DNA from: Microbispora rosea
Lineage (GTDB): Bacteria > Actinomycetota > Actinomycetes > Streptosporangiales > Streptosporangiaceae
NCBI RefSeq assembly: GCF_900156315.1
Contig: NZ_FTNI01000005.1
Coordinates: 1 to 64,000 of the forward strand
Length of the DNA stretch: 64,000 nt
Direction: 5' to 3'
Shown piece after piece: positions 35,741 through 44,796 of the stretch (position 1 is its first letter; each line of letters opens with the position of its first letter). The position numbers and the translations under genes were made by a program. Under the pieces are notes generated by a model. That model worked only from the letters and a program-made list of their open reading frames with translations, had not been told where the DNA came from and searched no databases.

Positions 35741-38700
35741 GTGTCCCCGCCCGTGTCCACGCCTCCCGTCTCGCTCGACGACAAGTACGCGGCCGAGCGC
35801 GGCACCGTGCTGATCTCGGGCGTCCAGGCCCTCGTCCGGCTGACCCTGGAGCAGCGCCGCCTCGACGCCGCGCGCGGCCTGGACACCCGGGTCTTCGTCT
35901 CCGGATATCCCGGCTCGCCGCTGGGCGGGGTCGACCTGGAGATGGCCAGGGCCGCGCGGTTCCTTGAGGAGGCGGGCGTGGTGGCCCGGCCCGGCCTCAA
36001 CGAGGAGCTCGCGGCCACGGCGGTCGCGGGCACCCAGCTTCTCGCCCAGGTGCCGGGCCGCAGGCACGAGGGGGTGACCGGGTTCTGGTACGGGAAGAAC
36101 CCGGGCCTCGACCGGGCCGCCGACGCGATCCGGCACGGCAACCTCGCCGGCACCGCGCCGCTCGGCGGGGCGGTGGCCTGGATCGGCGACGACCCGGGCA
36201 GCAAGTCGTCGACGGTGCCCAGCTCCTGCGAGCCGATGTGCCAGAGCCTGTCGATGCCGCTGCTCGCCCCCGGCTCCGTGGCGGAGGTCGTCGAGCTCGG
36301 GCTGCACGCGGTGGCGCTGTCGCGGGCCACCGGCCTCTGGGCCGGCCTGAAGATCGTCGCCGACGTCGCCGACTCCTCCGCCACCGTCGACCTCGGAGCG
36401 CTGCGCGAGACGATCCGGACCGGCATCCCGGTGCCGGACCGCGCCGACCGCGGGGCGCCGCCCACCCTGGTCGGCCCGGCCTCGCTCGAGGCCGAGCACG
36501 ACATGCTCACGCGCAGGCTCGGCCTGGCCCGCGAGTACGCCCGCGCGCACGGCCTCAACCGGGTCGCCCACGACGCGCCGCGCGCAACGACGGGCGTGCT
36601 CGCCTCCGGCACCTCCTACGCCGTCGTCCTGCGCGCCCTCGCCGACCTCGGCCTGGACGACGCCGCGATGGACCACCTCGGCCTGCGGCTCATCCGGCTC
36701 GCCATGCCGTTCCCGCTCGCCTACGACGATCTCGCCGCCATGACCGAGGGGCTCGGCCGGGTGCTCGTGGTGGAGGACAAGGTGCCGTTCCTGGAGGGGC
36801 ACCTCAAGCAGGCGCTGTACGACACCGGTCGGCGTCCCGACGTCCTCGGCCGGGAACTGCTGACGTCGCGCGGCACGCTCGGCGCCGAGGACGTGGCCGG
36901 GGCGCTCGCCACCTGCCTCGGCCCGGACCGCCTGCCCCGCCACGTGGCGATCCTGGCGCCCGCCCCTGCCCGGCGCCGCATCATGCTCCCGCTGGTCGCC
37001 GCCCGCACGCCGTACTTCTGCTCGGGCTGCCCGCACAACGCCGCCACGCGCGCCTCCGATGACACCTTGGTCGGTGCGGGCATCGGCTGCCATGCCATGA
37101 TCGCCTTGGACGGCAACGGACGCGGCAGGCAGGTCGGCATGACGCAGATGGGGGGCGAGGGCGCCCAGTGGTTCGGCCTGGCCCCCTTCACCTCCGACCG
37201 CCACTTCACCCAGAACCTCGGCGACGGCACCTTCCACCACTCCGGTTCCCTGGCCGTACGGGCCGCCGTCGCGGCCGGCGTCTCGATGACCTACAAGCTG
37301 CTCTACAACGACGCCGTGGCGATGACCGGCGGGCAGCGCGCCGAGGGCCGCCTCGACGTGCCGGCGCTGACGCGGTGGCTGGCCGCCGAGGGCGTGCGCC
37401 GGATCGTGGTGACGACGCCGGAGCCGGAGACCTACCGGGCCGTGCGGCTGGCCCCGATCGCGTCCGTACGGCACCGCGACGATCTCCCGGACGTGGAGAA
37501 GGAACTCGCCGCGATCGACGGGGTGACCGTGCTGATCCACGACGACCGCTGCGCGGCCGAGGAACGGCGGCTGCGTAAACGCGGCAAACTGCCCACGCCG
37601 AAGGCCAGGGTCGTGGTCAACGAGCGTGTGTGCGAGGGCTGCGGCGACTGCGGCGACGCCTCCACCTGCCTGTCCGTGCAGCCCGTGGAGACCGAGTTCG
37701 GCCGCAAGACCCGCATCCACCAGGCGTCGTGCAACTCCGACCTGAGCTGTCTCAAGGGCGACTGCCCGTCGTTCCTGCTCGTCGAGCCCCGCTCCAAGGT
37801 CTCGCGTGCCGTGCCCGAGCCGCCGGTGGCGCTGACCGAGCCGGCGCCGCGCTTCCCGGAGCGCTCGGTGCTGCTGCGGATGCCCGGCATCGGCGGCACG
37901 GGGGTGGTGACCGTCTCGCAGATCCTGCAGATGGCCGCCCATCTCGACGGCCTGCACGCCGCCGGGCTCGACCAGACCGGGCTGGCCCAGAAGGGCGGTC
38001 CCGTCGTCAGCGACGTGCGGATCTCCCCGCAGCCGATCACCGGCTCGGTCCGCGCCGCCCGCGGCACCGCCGACGTCCTCGTCTGCTTCGACGTGCTCGG
38101 CGCCGCCGCGGACGACACCCTCGCCGTCGCCGCGCCGGGGCGGACGGTCGCCGTCGTGAACACCGCGGTCGTGCCGACCGCCGCCATGGTCACCGGCCGC
38201 GCCGCCCTCTCCGGGCCCGGGGACGCGCTCGCCCGCATCGCGTCGGCCACTGCGTCGGCGGCCGGCCTCCACCTTGACGCAGGCGCGCTGTGCGAGGCGT
38301 TGTTCGGCGATCACATGCCCGCCAACCTCGTGCTCGTCGGCGCGGCCTACCAGCACGGCTGCATTCCGATCTCGGCGGACGCGATCGAGCGGGCCATCCG
38401 TCTCAATAAGGCGGCGGTGGAGCAGAACCTGGCGGCCTTCCGGTGGGGGCGGGCCGCCGTGATCGACCGCGAGGCCGTCTTCCGGGCCGCGATCCCCCAG
38501 CCGGAGACGGCGGCGCCGCCCGCGTCCGGCGGGCTGGAGGAGACCCTGGCCGTACGCGTCGCCGACCTGACCGGCTACCAGAACGCGGGCTACGCCCGCT
38601 CGTACGCGCTGGACGTGCGCCGGGTGGCCGCGCTGGCCGCCGAGCGGGCGGGGGAGGAGGCCGGCGTGCGCGTCGGGCTCGCGTACGCCCGGGGGCTGCA

Positions 38701-39178
38701 CAAGCTCATGGCGTACAAGGACGAGTACGAGGTCGCCCGGCTGCACCTCGACCCGGCGGAACGGGCCCGGCGCGAGCGGGAGTTCGGCCCCGGCGCGGCC
38801 GTGTCGGTGCTGCTGCACCCGCCGGTGCTGCGGGCGATGGGCCTCAAACGGAAGATCAGGCTGCGCCGGTCCGCCGGCGTCGTGTTCCACGGGCTGCGGG
38901 CCGCCCGCGTGCTGCGCGGCACCGCGTTCGACGTGTTCGGGCACGCCGCCGTCCGCCGCGTGGAGCGTACGCTGGTCGTGGAGTACCGCGAGCTGGTGAG
39001 GCGCGCGCTCGACCGGCTGACCCCGGCGACCGCCGCGGTCGTCGCGGAGATCGCCGCCCTGCCGGACCTGATCCGGGGGTATGAGGACATCAAGCTCGCC
39101 CGTGTCGCGGAGTTCCGCGACCGCGCCGCCACCCTTCTCGCCGAGCTGGACGACCCCGTCCTCCAGGAGTCATCGTGA
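35741..39178 (+). CDS. Indolepyruvate ferredoxin oxidoreductase, fused alpha-beta form
   Basis: A 1145-residue fusion protein from GTG 35741 (AAGGAGG at 35729-35735). It combines a pyrimidine-binding thiamine domain (FVSGYPGSPLGGVD, then FWYGKNPGLDRAADAIRHGN), a pyrophosphate-binding thiamine domain with YFCSGCPHNAATRASDD and GIGCHAMIAL, and a Cys-rich ferredoxin-like insert, CEGCGDCGDASTC ... CNSDLSCLKGDC (about residues 632-675). A C-terminal IorB-like gamma domain (RMPGIGGTGVVTVSQILQ) follows. It should oxidatively decarboxylate aryl 2-oxo acids from Trp, Phe or Tyr to aryl-acyl-CoA, reducing ferredoxin. The overlapping acyl-CoA dehydrogenase gene and the divergent Lrp regulator fit amino-acid catabolism. 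Confidence 0.93.
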   Translation: MSPPVSTPPVSLDDKYAAERGTVLISGVQALVRLTLEQRRLDAARGLDTRVFVSGYPGSPLGGVDLEMARAARFLEEAGVVARPGLNEELAATAVAGTQLLAQVPGRRHEGVTGFWYGKNPGLDRAADAIRHGNLAGTAPLGGAVAWIGDDPGSKSSTVPSSCEPMCQSLSMPLLAPGSVAEVVELGLHAVALSRATGLWAGLKIVADVADSSATVDLGALRETIRTGIPVPDRADRGAPPTLVGPASLEAEHDMLTRRLGLAREYARAHGLNRVAHDAPRATTGVLASGTSYAVVLRALADLGLDDAAMDHLGLRLIRLAMPFPLAYDDLAAMTEGLGRVLVVEDKVPFLEGHLKQALYDTGRRPDVLGRELLTSRGTLGAEDVAGALATCLGPDRLPRHVAILAPAPARRRIMLPLVAARTPYFCSGCPHNAATRASDDTLVGAGIGCHAMIALDGNGRGRQVGMTQMGGEGAQWFGLAPFTSDRHFTQNLGDGTFHHSGSLAVRAAVAAGVSMTYKLLYNDAVAMTGGQRAEGRLDVPALTRWLAAEGVRRIVVTTPEPETYRAVRLAPIASVRHRDDLPDVEKELAAIDGVTVLIHDDRCAAEERRLRKRGKLPTPKARVVVNERVCEGCGDCGDASTCLSVQPVETEFGRKTRIHQASCNSDLSCLKGDCPSFLLVEPRSKVSRAVPEPPVALTEPAPRFPERSVLLRMPGIGGTGVVTVSQILQMAAHLDGLHAAGLDQTGLAQKGGPVVSDVRISPQPITGSVRAARGTADVLVCFDVLGAAADDTLAVAAPGRTVAVVNTAVVPTAAMVTGRAALSGPGDALARIASATASAAGLHLDAGALCEALFGDHMPANLVLVGAAYQHGCIPISADAIERAIRLNKAAVEQNLAAFRWGRAAVIDREAVFRAAIPQPETAAPPASGGLEETLAVRVADLTGYQNAGYARSYALDVRRVAALAAERAGEEAGVRVGLAYARGLHKLMAYKDEYEVARLHLDPAERARREREFGPGAAVSVLLHPPVLRAMGLKRKIRLRRSAGVVFHGLRAARVLRGTAFDVFGHAAVRRVERTLVVEYRELVRRALDRLTPATAAVVAEIAALPDLIRGYEDIKLARVAEFRDRAATLLAELDDPVLQESS

Positions 39179-40314
39179 CCGTCGACCGTCTGCTGCCCGG
39201 CCCGGACGCCCGGGACCTCATCGAGCTGACCCGTGAGATCGCCGACAAGGAACTCGCCCGCCGCGTCGACGAGCACGAACGCGCGGAGACCTACCCGGAG
39301 GGGCTGTTCGCCACGCTCGGCGCCGCCGGGCTCCTCGGCCTGCCCTACCCGGAGGAGTACGGCGGCGGCGGCCAGCCGTACGAGGTGTATCTCCAGGTGC
39401 TCGAGGAGCTGGCCGCGCGGTGGGCCGCGGTCGCGGTCGCGGTCAGCGTGCACACGCTGTCCTGCCTGCCCCTGGCGGTGTACGGCACGCCGGAGCAGCG
39501 GGAGCGCTGGCTGCCGGACATGCTCGCCGGGCGGCTGATCGGCGGCTACAGCCTGTCGGAGCCCCAGGCCGGGTCCGACGCCGCGGCTCTGACCTGCAAG
39601 GCCGAGAAGACGGAGGACGGCTACCGGATCACCGGCACCAAGGCCTGGATCACGCACGGCGGCCTGGCGGACTTCTACGCGCTGTTCGCCCGCACGGACT
39701 CCGGCCCGCGCGGCGTCTCCTGCTTCCTCGCCCCCGGCGCCGCCGACGGCCTGACCTTCGGCCGCCCCGAGGAGAAGATGGGCCTGCACGCCGTCCCCAC
39801 CACGACCGCCCACTGGGACGGCGTGCTGATCAGTGCCGACCGCCTCATCGGCGCGGAGGGGCAGGGCCTGCCCATCGCCTTCGGCGCGCTCGACTCCGGC
39901 AGGCTCGGCATCGCCGCCTGCGCGGTCGGCCTCGCCCAGGCCGCGCTCGACGAGGCCGTGGCGTACGCCAAGGAGCGCGAGACGTTCGGCAAGAAGATCA
40001 TCGATCACCAGGGGCTCGGGTTCCTCCTCGCCGACATGGCCGCGGGCGTGGACTGCGCCCGGGCGACCTACCTCGACGCGGCTCGCCGCCGCGACGCCGG
40101 CCTGCCGTACGGCAGGCAGGCCAGTGTCGCCAAGCTCGTCGCGACCGACACCGCGATGCGGGTCACCACCGACGCGGTCCAGGTCTTCGGCGGGTACGGC
40201 TACACGCGGGAGTTCCGCGTCGAGCGCTACATGCGCGAGGCGAAGATCATGCAGATCTTCGAGGGCACCAACCAGATCCAGCGCCTCGTCATCAGCCGCC
40301 ACCTCGCCCGCTGA
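39175..40314 (+). CDS. Acyl-CoA dehydrogenase
   Basis: A 379-residue flavoprotein whose GTG start overlaps the previous stop by 4 bp. Signatures are GGYSLSEPQAGSDAAAL and TGTKAWITHGG (FAD binding), CAVGLAQAALDEAVAYAKERETFGKKI, and the C-terminal QVFGGYGYTREFRVERYMREAKIMQIFEGTNQIQRLVISR. The Glu in IFEGTN is the catalytic base of short-chain and similar enzymes. It should introduce a 2,3-double bond into an acyl-CoA, probably one produced by the upstream oxidoreductase. Chain preference is not certain. Confidence 0.93.
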   Translation: MTVDRLLPGPDARDLIELTREIADKELARRVDEHERAETYPEGLFATLGAAGLLGLPYPEEYGGGGQPYEVYLQVLEELAARWAAVAVAVSVHTLSCLPLAVYGTPEQRERWLPDMLAGRLIGGYSLSEPQAGSDAAALTCKAEKTEDGYRITGTKAWITHGGLADFYALFARTDSGPRGVSCFLAPGAADGLTFGRPEEKMGLHAVPTTTAHWDGVLISADRLIGAEGQGLPIAFGALDSGRLGIAACAVGLAQAALDEAVAYAKERETFGKKIIDHQGLGFLLADMAAGVDCARATYLDAARRRDAGLPYGRQASVAKLVATDTAMRVTTDAVQVFGGYGYTREFRVERYMREAKIMQIFEGTNQIQRLVISRHLAR

Positions 40315-40422
40315 GATCTCTCCGGCGAAGTGCGGGAAGCCGCGTGCCCCTGCCGTTGTTCTTACCGATCACGGCGTACTGTTAAGTGCGTTATGTCCGC
40401 TTAATGGTGTTTTGGGGGAATT

Positions 40423-40998
40423 GTGGAGAAGCCTGTTCTGCAGATCGTCATCGCCAGCACGCGTCCCGGGCGGGTCGGGCTACCGGTCGCGGAGTGGTTC
40501 CGCGAGCGCGCGGCCGCCCAGGACGCCTTCGAGGTCGAGCTCGTCGACCTGGCGGAGGTGAACCTGCCGTTCATGGACGAGCCCAACCACCCCCGCCTCC
40601 GGCAGTACATCCACCAGCACACCAAGGAGTGGAGCGCGACCATCGAACGCGGCGACGCGTTCGTGTTCGTCACGCCGGAGTACAACTACGGCTTCAACGC
40701 CGTGCTGAAGAACGCCCTCGACTTCCTGCACCACGAGTGGCACTACAAGCCGGTCGGGTTCGTCAGCTACGGCGGCGTCTCCGCGGGCACCCGGGCCGTT
40801 CAGATGCTCAAGCAGGTCGTCACCACGCTCAAGATGGTGCCCGTGTTCGATGCGGTCTCCATCCCCTTCGTCACCCAGTTCCTCGATGGGGAGGGCCGGC
40901 TGCAGCCCAACGACGTGATGAACGCGGCGGCGGACACGATGCTGGCCGAGCTCGCCCGGCTCGCCCCCGCGCTGCGGCACCTGCGCCCCGCCGCCTGA
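40423..40998 (+). CDS. NADPH-dependent FMN reductase
   Basis: A 191-residue flavodoxin-like protein from a GTG at 40423. LQIVIASTRPGRVGLPVAEWF is the FMN-phosphate loop. VFVTPEYNYGFNAVLKNALDFLHHEW is the diagnostic NADPH-dependent FMN reductase motif, followed by GFVSYGGVSAGTRAVQMLKQVVTTLKMVPV. It should reduce flavins or quinone-like compounds with NADPH in the cytoplasm. It stands alone, with about 108 bases upstream and a convergent operon end 3 bases downstream. Confidence 0.92.
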   Translation: MEKPVLQIVIASTRPGRVGLPVAEWFRERAAAQDAFEVELVDLAEVNLPFMDEPNHPRLRQYIHQHTKEWSATIERGDAFVFVTPEYNYGFNAVLKNALDFLHHEWHYKPVGFVSYGGVSAGTRAVQMLKQVVTTLKMVPVFDAVSIPFVTQFLDGEGRLQPNDVMNAAADTMLAELARLAPALRHLRPAA

Positions 40999-41001
40999 CG
41001 G

Positions 41002-41406
41002 TCACCCCGCAGTGAGCCGGTCTCGGGGTCCCGGCGCGTGAGGCAGTAGACGCCGCCCGCCGGGTCGCGCATGACCAGCCAGTGCGAGGCAGACCTGGTC
41101 GAGGCGGGCGAAGACGGGCGGCCGCCGTGTCGTCCCCTCTCCGGGGACGAGACAGAACGCCCTGCCCTCAGGGGAGCGCAGCACGGCCCAGTCGCCGTGG
41201 TCGGCGGCGACGGCGGCACCGAGCGCCACGGCCCGGGTCAGCGAGGCACGGACGTCGTCCACCTCCAGGTCGAGATGGGCGCCGCCCCCGTCGTCGCCCT
41301 GCCGCGGCGACAGGCGAGTGCCGGTGGCGGTCGTCCAGAACGCGGCGGCCTCCTCGAATCGGTCCCCGGGCCTGTCGATGAAGGCCAGCACGCGCCGCAC
41401 CGTCAT
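41002..41406 (-). pseudogene. Truncated two-domain VOC (glyoxalase-like) protein, frameshifted
   Basis: The reading frame gives 134 residues. The first VOC domain is recognisable: AFIDRPGDRFEEAAAFWTTATG, HLDLEVDDVRASLTRAVALGA, DHGDWAVLRSPEGRAFCLVP. The expected next element starts (FARLDQVCLA), but the frame then runs into a non-VOC tail. In another frame, overlapping at about 41085, the C-terminal end of a second VOC domain appears (SHWLVMRDPAGGVYCLTRRD). The middle of domain 2 is therefore missing and the frame is broken, which looks like an internal deletion. The first domain could still be translated. It begins one base inside the HAD stop and is the last gene of the long minus operon. 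Confidence 0.65.
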
Positions 41407-42032
41407 CACGGAGCCTCTTCGAACAGCGGGAGCAGCGCCGCCTCCAGGTCCGCCGGGGCGCGGTAGACGACCCCGGTCATGCCGAGCACTCTCGCCGCCT
41501 CGACGTTCTCGGCCCGGTCGTCCACGAACAGGCACCGCTCCGGCGGGGCGCCCGCGTGCCCGGCGGCGATCTCGAAGATCCGCGGGTCGGGCTTGGCCAC
41601 CCCCACGTCGTAACTGCTCACGACGTGGTCGAAGGCGTCGTGCAGCTCCAGCTCGCGCAGGTGGGCGGCCAGTTCCGAGGTGGCGTTGCTGACGAGCACG
41701 ACGGGGACGCGGGCCCGCGCCCGCGTGAGCAGTGCGAGCACCTCCTCGTCCGCCCAGGTGCGGGCGGCCAGCCAGTCGGCGGTCAGCGCGCTCGCCCGCG
41801 CGGCCGAGCCCACCAGCCCGGCGAGGACGGGAACGGCCGAGGCCAGCCACTCCTCGCGGGTCACCAGCCCGGTCAGGGCGGGGACCACCAGGGCCGACCG
41901 GCCGGTCACCCGCGCCACCGTGCCCGGCTCCACCCCGTACGCCCGTTCGATCTCGGCCTGCTCCTCGAAGTCCTGAAATTTCAGGACGCCGTCGAAATCG
42001 CACAGCACCGCGTCGAACGCTCTGGCCGCCAT
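41406..42032 (-). CDS. HAD-superfamily hydrolase
   Basis: A 208-residue protein with all four HAD motifs: DAVLCDFDGVL (nucleophile Asp), VVLVSNAT (Ser/Thr), GVAKPDPRIF (Lys) and LFVDDRAENV (acidic pair). A helical cap between motifs 1 and 2 is typical of subfamily I phosphatases or dehalogenase-like enzymes. It should dephosphorylate a small molecule. It lies between the glycosyltransferase gene (9 bases upstream) and the VOC remnant (TGATG overlap), inside the Nit1C-like operon; a link to that pathway is inference. Confidence 0.9.
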   Translation of the reverse strand: MAARAFDAVLCDFDGVLKFQDFEEQAEIERAYGVEPGTVARVTGRSALVVPALTGLVTREEWLASAVPVLAGLVGSAARASALTADWLAARTWADEEVLALLTRARARVPVVLVSNATSELAAHLRELELHDAFDHVVSSYDVGVAKPDPRIFEIAAGHAGAPPERCLFVDDRAENVEAARVLGMTGVVYRAPADLEAALLPLFEEAP

Positions 42033-42041
42033 GGTCCGAGA

Positions 42042-43124
42042 CTACGACGCGAGCGACTCGTACAGGGCGATGTGCCGTTCGGCGGCGGCCCGCCAGGTGT
42101 GCCGGACGGCGACCGCCCGGCCCGCCGTGCGCCTGCCGGGATCGTCGGCGGAGAGGGCGTCGGCGAGCTCGGCGGCGAGCCCGGCGGGGCTGACGGCGAA
42201 GCGCGCGGCCGAGCCGAAGACCTCACGCAGGACCGGCAGATCGCGCATCACCAGGGGGACGCCCGCCGCCAGGGCCTCCATCGCGGCGAGGCCGAAGCCC
42301 TCCTTCACCGACGGGAAGGCGAAGGCGGCGGCGCCCGCGACGAGCGGCGGCAGGTCCGCGTCGGCGACCGGCCCGAGGACCAGCGGCTCGGCGCCCAGCT
42401 CCGCCGCCCGCGCCTCCCACCGCGCGCGGTAGTCGCGGTAGTCGAAGAGCGTCTCGCCTCCGGCGATCACCAGACGGGCGTCCGGGCGCGCCTCCCGCAG
42501 CAGCGCGTACGCCTCCAGCAGGTCGAGCGAGCCCTTGCGCGGCTCGATGCCGCCGACCGTCAGCACGTACGTCCCGAACTGCCTGCGCCACATGTGGGCG
42601 GCGACGGGATCGGCGCACGCGAAGCGCTCGTAGGCGACGCCGTTGGGAATCACCGTCGCCGTGATGCCCCACCCGGCCGCGAGCTCGGCGGCCACCGCCT
42701 GCGACACGCAGACGTGCGCGTACGGCGTGACGATGGCCCGCTCGTGACAGGCGGCCAGCTCGGGCGTGGTGAAGTGGTCCACGTGGTGGACCGTCCGCAC
42801 GCACCGGCCCGCCGCGTTGGCGCTGATGCAGTCCTGGGCGTGCACGACGTCGTACGACGCCGCCTCCGGGGTGAACGCCCCGCGCAGCACCGCGATCGAC
42901 CGCAGCACCCGCGGGCCGACGCCCTCTCCGGGGATGTCGGAGAACGGCACGACGCGCAGCCGCACGGCCGGGTCGACCGGGCGGAAGAACCCCGTGTCGC
43001 CGCCCCGGCCGAGCGTCCACACCGTCACGTGCTGTCCCGCCGCGGCGAGCGCCTCGGCGAGGGCGAGGGTGTGCACGACCCCGCCGCGGGGCCTGGTCGA
43101 GTAGCTGAGCAGCGCTATTCTCAC
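42042..43124 (-). CDS. MSMEG_0565-type family 4-like glycosyltransferase
   Basis: A 360-residue GT-B glycosyltransferase from GTG 43124, which overlaps the nitrilase-like gene by GTGA. The N-terminus reads RIALLSYSTRPRGGVVHTLALAEAL, and the nucleotide-sugar half has VTVIPNGVAYERF, LTVGGIEPRKGSLDLLEAYALL and FAFPSVKEGFGLAAMEALAAGVPLV, the ExxGxxxxEAxAxGxP signature of retaining GT4 enzymes. It matches the glycosyltransferase found next to the MSMEG_0566-0572 genes in mycobacteria. It presumably glycosylates an intermediate or product of the cluster; the acceptor is unknown. Confidence 0.85.
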   Translation of the reverse strand: MRIALLSYSTRPRGGVVHTLALAEALAAAGQHVTVWTLGRGGDTGFFRPVDPAVRLRVVPFSDIPGEGVGPRVLRSIAVLRGAFTPEAASYDVVHAQDCISANAAGRCVRTVHHVDHFTTPELAACHERAIVTPYAHVCVSQAVAAELAAGWGITATVIPNGVAYERFACADPVAAHMWRRQFGTYVLTVGGIEPRKGSLDLLEAYALLREARPDARLVIAGGETLFDYRDYRARWEARAAELGAEPLVLGPVADADLPPLVAGAAAFAFPSVKEGFGLAAMEALAAGVPLVMRDLPVLREVFGSAARFAVSPAGLAAELADALSADDPGRRTAGRAVAVRHTWRAAAERHIALYESLAS

Positions 43125-43957
43125 CCGCGTGCCTCCCGGTAGACGTCGGCCCTGCGCTCGTCGAGGTGATGGAGGATCCGCCGGGCGCGGTCGATCTCGG
43201 CGGCGACGTCGAGCTCGGCCACGGCCAGCCCGGCCTTCGACCAGGTGCGGGCGAGCACGTCGCCGCCCGGCCCGACGACCTTGGCCTGGCCCAGGAACCG
43301 CATGCCGCCCATCACCCCGGTCTGGTTGGAGGAGGCGAGCACGACCTGGTTCTCGGCGGCCCGCGCCTGGTCGTACAGGTCGAACAGCCGCGACTGCCGG
43401 TCCTGGGCCATCCGGGGCGCGCGGTTGGTGACGCTGGTGGGCCACGCCGACAGGCACGCCAGGATCTGCGCGCCGTCGAGCGCGAGGCTGCGGGCCGACT
43501 CGGGGAAGGTCTTGTCGTAGTCGATCAGCATGCCGATCCGCCCGGCCGGGGTGTCGAAGGCGTCGAAGCGGTCGCCCGGGCCGTAGGCCGCGGTCTCGCC
43601 CGCGGGCAGGTGCACCTTGCGGTGCAGGCCGAGCACCCCGTCGCCGCTGACGCACACGGCCGCGTTGTAGCGGACGTCGCCGCCGTCCTCGCAGAATCCG
43701 ACGCACACCACCATCTCGGCGGCCAGCGCCGCCACCCGCGCGATCACCGGGTCGTCCGGTTTCAGCGCGGGCGGCAGCGCGTCGGGGTCCGGCCTGCGCA
43801 GGTCGGCGAGGTAGCCGCCGAGCGCGGCGTCGGGCAGCACGAGCAGCCGGGCCCCCGCGGCGCGGGCGTCGTCGATCAGTTTGGCGATGCGGGCCAGGTC
43901 GAAGGCGAGGTCACGGCCGAAGTGGGCGGCCGCCGCGGCGATCCGCAGAACGGTCAC
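43121..43957 (-). CDS. Nitrilase-superfamily pseudoenzyme (catalytic Cys and Glu replaced by Asp)
   Basis: A 278-residue carbon-nitrogen hydrolase-fold protein that clearly parallels its upstream neighbour. The catalytic triad is broken: the Glu position reads LLVLPDAALGG (Asp), the Cys position reads GMLIDYDKTFPE (Asp), while the Lys in LHRKVHLPAGE remains. The neighbouring paralogue has Glu and Cys at the same positions. The ORF is full length and its start (GTG 43957) overlaps the active paralogue's stop by 4 bp, so it is not decayed. It cannot use the normal thioester chemistry; a structural, regulatory or different catalytic role is likely. Possibilities are a hetero-oligomer with the active enzyme or binding of a pathway intermediate. 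Confidence 0.9.
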   Translation of the reverse strand: MTVLRIAAAAAHFGRDLAFDLARIAKLIDDARAAGARLLVLPDAALGGYLADLRRPDPDALPPALKPDDPVIARVAALAAEMVVCVGFCEDGGDVRYNAAVCVSGDGVLGLHRKVHLPAGETAAYGPGDRFDAFDTPAGRIGMLIDYDKTFPESARSLALDGAQILACLSAWPTSVTNRAPRMAQDRQSRLFDLYDQARAAENQVVLASSNQTGVMGGMRFLGQAKVVGPGGDVLARTWSKAGLAVAELDVAAEIDRARRILHHLDERRADVYREARG

Positions 43958-44796
43958 GCCGCGTGCCCTGCCGTTCCGTACGTCTCCGGCCTGCGGTCGC
44001 GCAGGTGGCCCATCGACCGGCGCGCGGTCTCCAGCGCCCGCGGCACGTCGATCTCGGTGACGGCCACGCCCGGCCCGACGCCCGTCGCCGCGACGATCTC
44101 GCCGCCGGGGTCCACGACCTTCGCGCTGCCCACGAAGCGCAGCGACCCGAACGTGCCCGCCTGGTTGGCCGACAGCCACACGATCTGGTTCTCCAGCGCC
44201 CGCGCCCGGTCGAACAGGTCGAAGCGCCGCTTCCAGCGGTCGCGCTCCAGGTCCGCCGCCGCGTTCGTCCGCGAGCCGGGCCAGGCCGACACGCACACGC
44301 CGATCTGCGCGCCGTCGAGGGCCAGCGCGCGGGCGGACTCGGGGAACGCCTTGTCGTAACAGATCATCATGCCGATCCTGCCGACGGGCGTGTCGAAGGC
44401 GCGGAAGCCGTCGCCCGAGGCGTAGCTGGCGTTCTCGCCGAGCGGCTGGTGCACCTTGCGGTGGTTGCCCAGCACGCCGTCGCCGCTGACGCACACCACG
44501 CTGTTGTAGCGGGCGTCGCCGCCGTCCTCGCAGTAGCCCGCGACCACGACCATGTCGCCGGCCAGCGCGGCCAGCCGCCGGATCTCGGGGCCGTCCACGG
44601 CGAGCGGGGGCGGCCCGGCGTCCGCGGCGTCGCCGTCCAGGCTGAGCAGGTAGCCGCCGAGGCACGCCTCGGGCAGCGCGAGGAGCCGTACGTCCGCGTT
44701 GCGCGCCTCCTTGACGAGGCGTTCGACGATCGCGAAGTCCTCGTCGAGGTCGCGGCCGAAACCGGCGGACACCGCCGCCATGCGCAGGGCGCTCAC
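43954..44796 (-). CDS. Nit1C-type nitrilase
   Basis: A 280-residue carbon-nitrogen hydrolase with an intact Glu-Lys-Cys triad: LLALPEACLGGYL, NHRKVHQPLGE, and GMMICYDKAFPE. The SGDGVLGNHRKVHQPLGENA region is characteristic of this cluster. The family cleaves nitriles or amides. In Nit1C clusters the nitrilase is associated with use of cyanide or cyanide-derived nitriles as nitrogen source in other bacteria; that role is established for relatives, not shown here. GTG 44796 overlaps the upstream stop by 4 bp, and its own stop overlaps the pseudoenzyme gene. Confidence 0.9.
   Translation of the reverse strand: MSALRMAAVSAGFGRDLDEDFAIVERLVKEARNADVRLLALPEACLGGYLLSLDGDAADAGPPPLAVDGPEIRRLAALAGDMVVVAGYCEDGGDARYNSVVCVSGDGVLGNHRKVHQPLGENASYASGDGFRAFDTPVGRIGMMICYDKAFPESARALALDGAQIGVCVSAWPGSRTNAAADLERDRWKRRFDLFDRARALENQIVWLSANQAGTFGSLRFVGSAKVVDPGGEIVAATGVGPGVAVTEIDVPRALETARRSMGHLRDRRPETYGTAGHAA

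Noticed and set aside
35714-38944. A 1076-codon minus-strand frame opposite the indolepyruvate oxidoreductase gene.
   Set aside because: Same artefact: low-complexity His/Gly/Arg-rich translation, no family features, fully covered by a well-supported gene.
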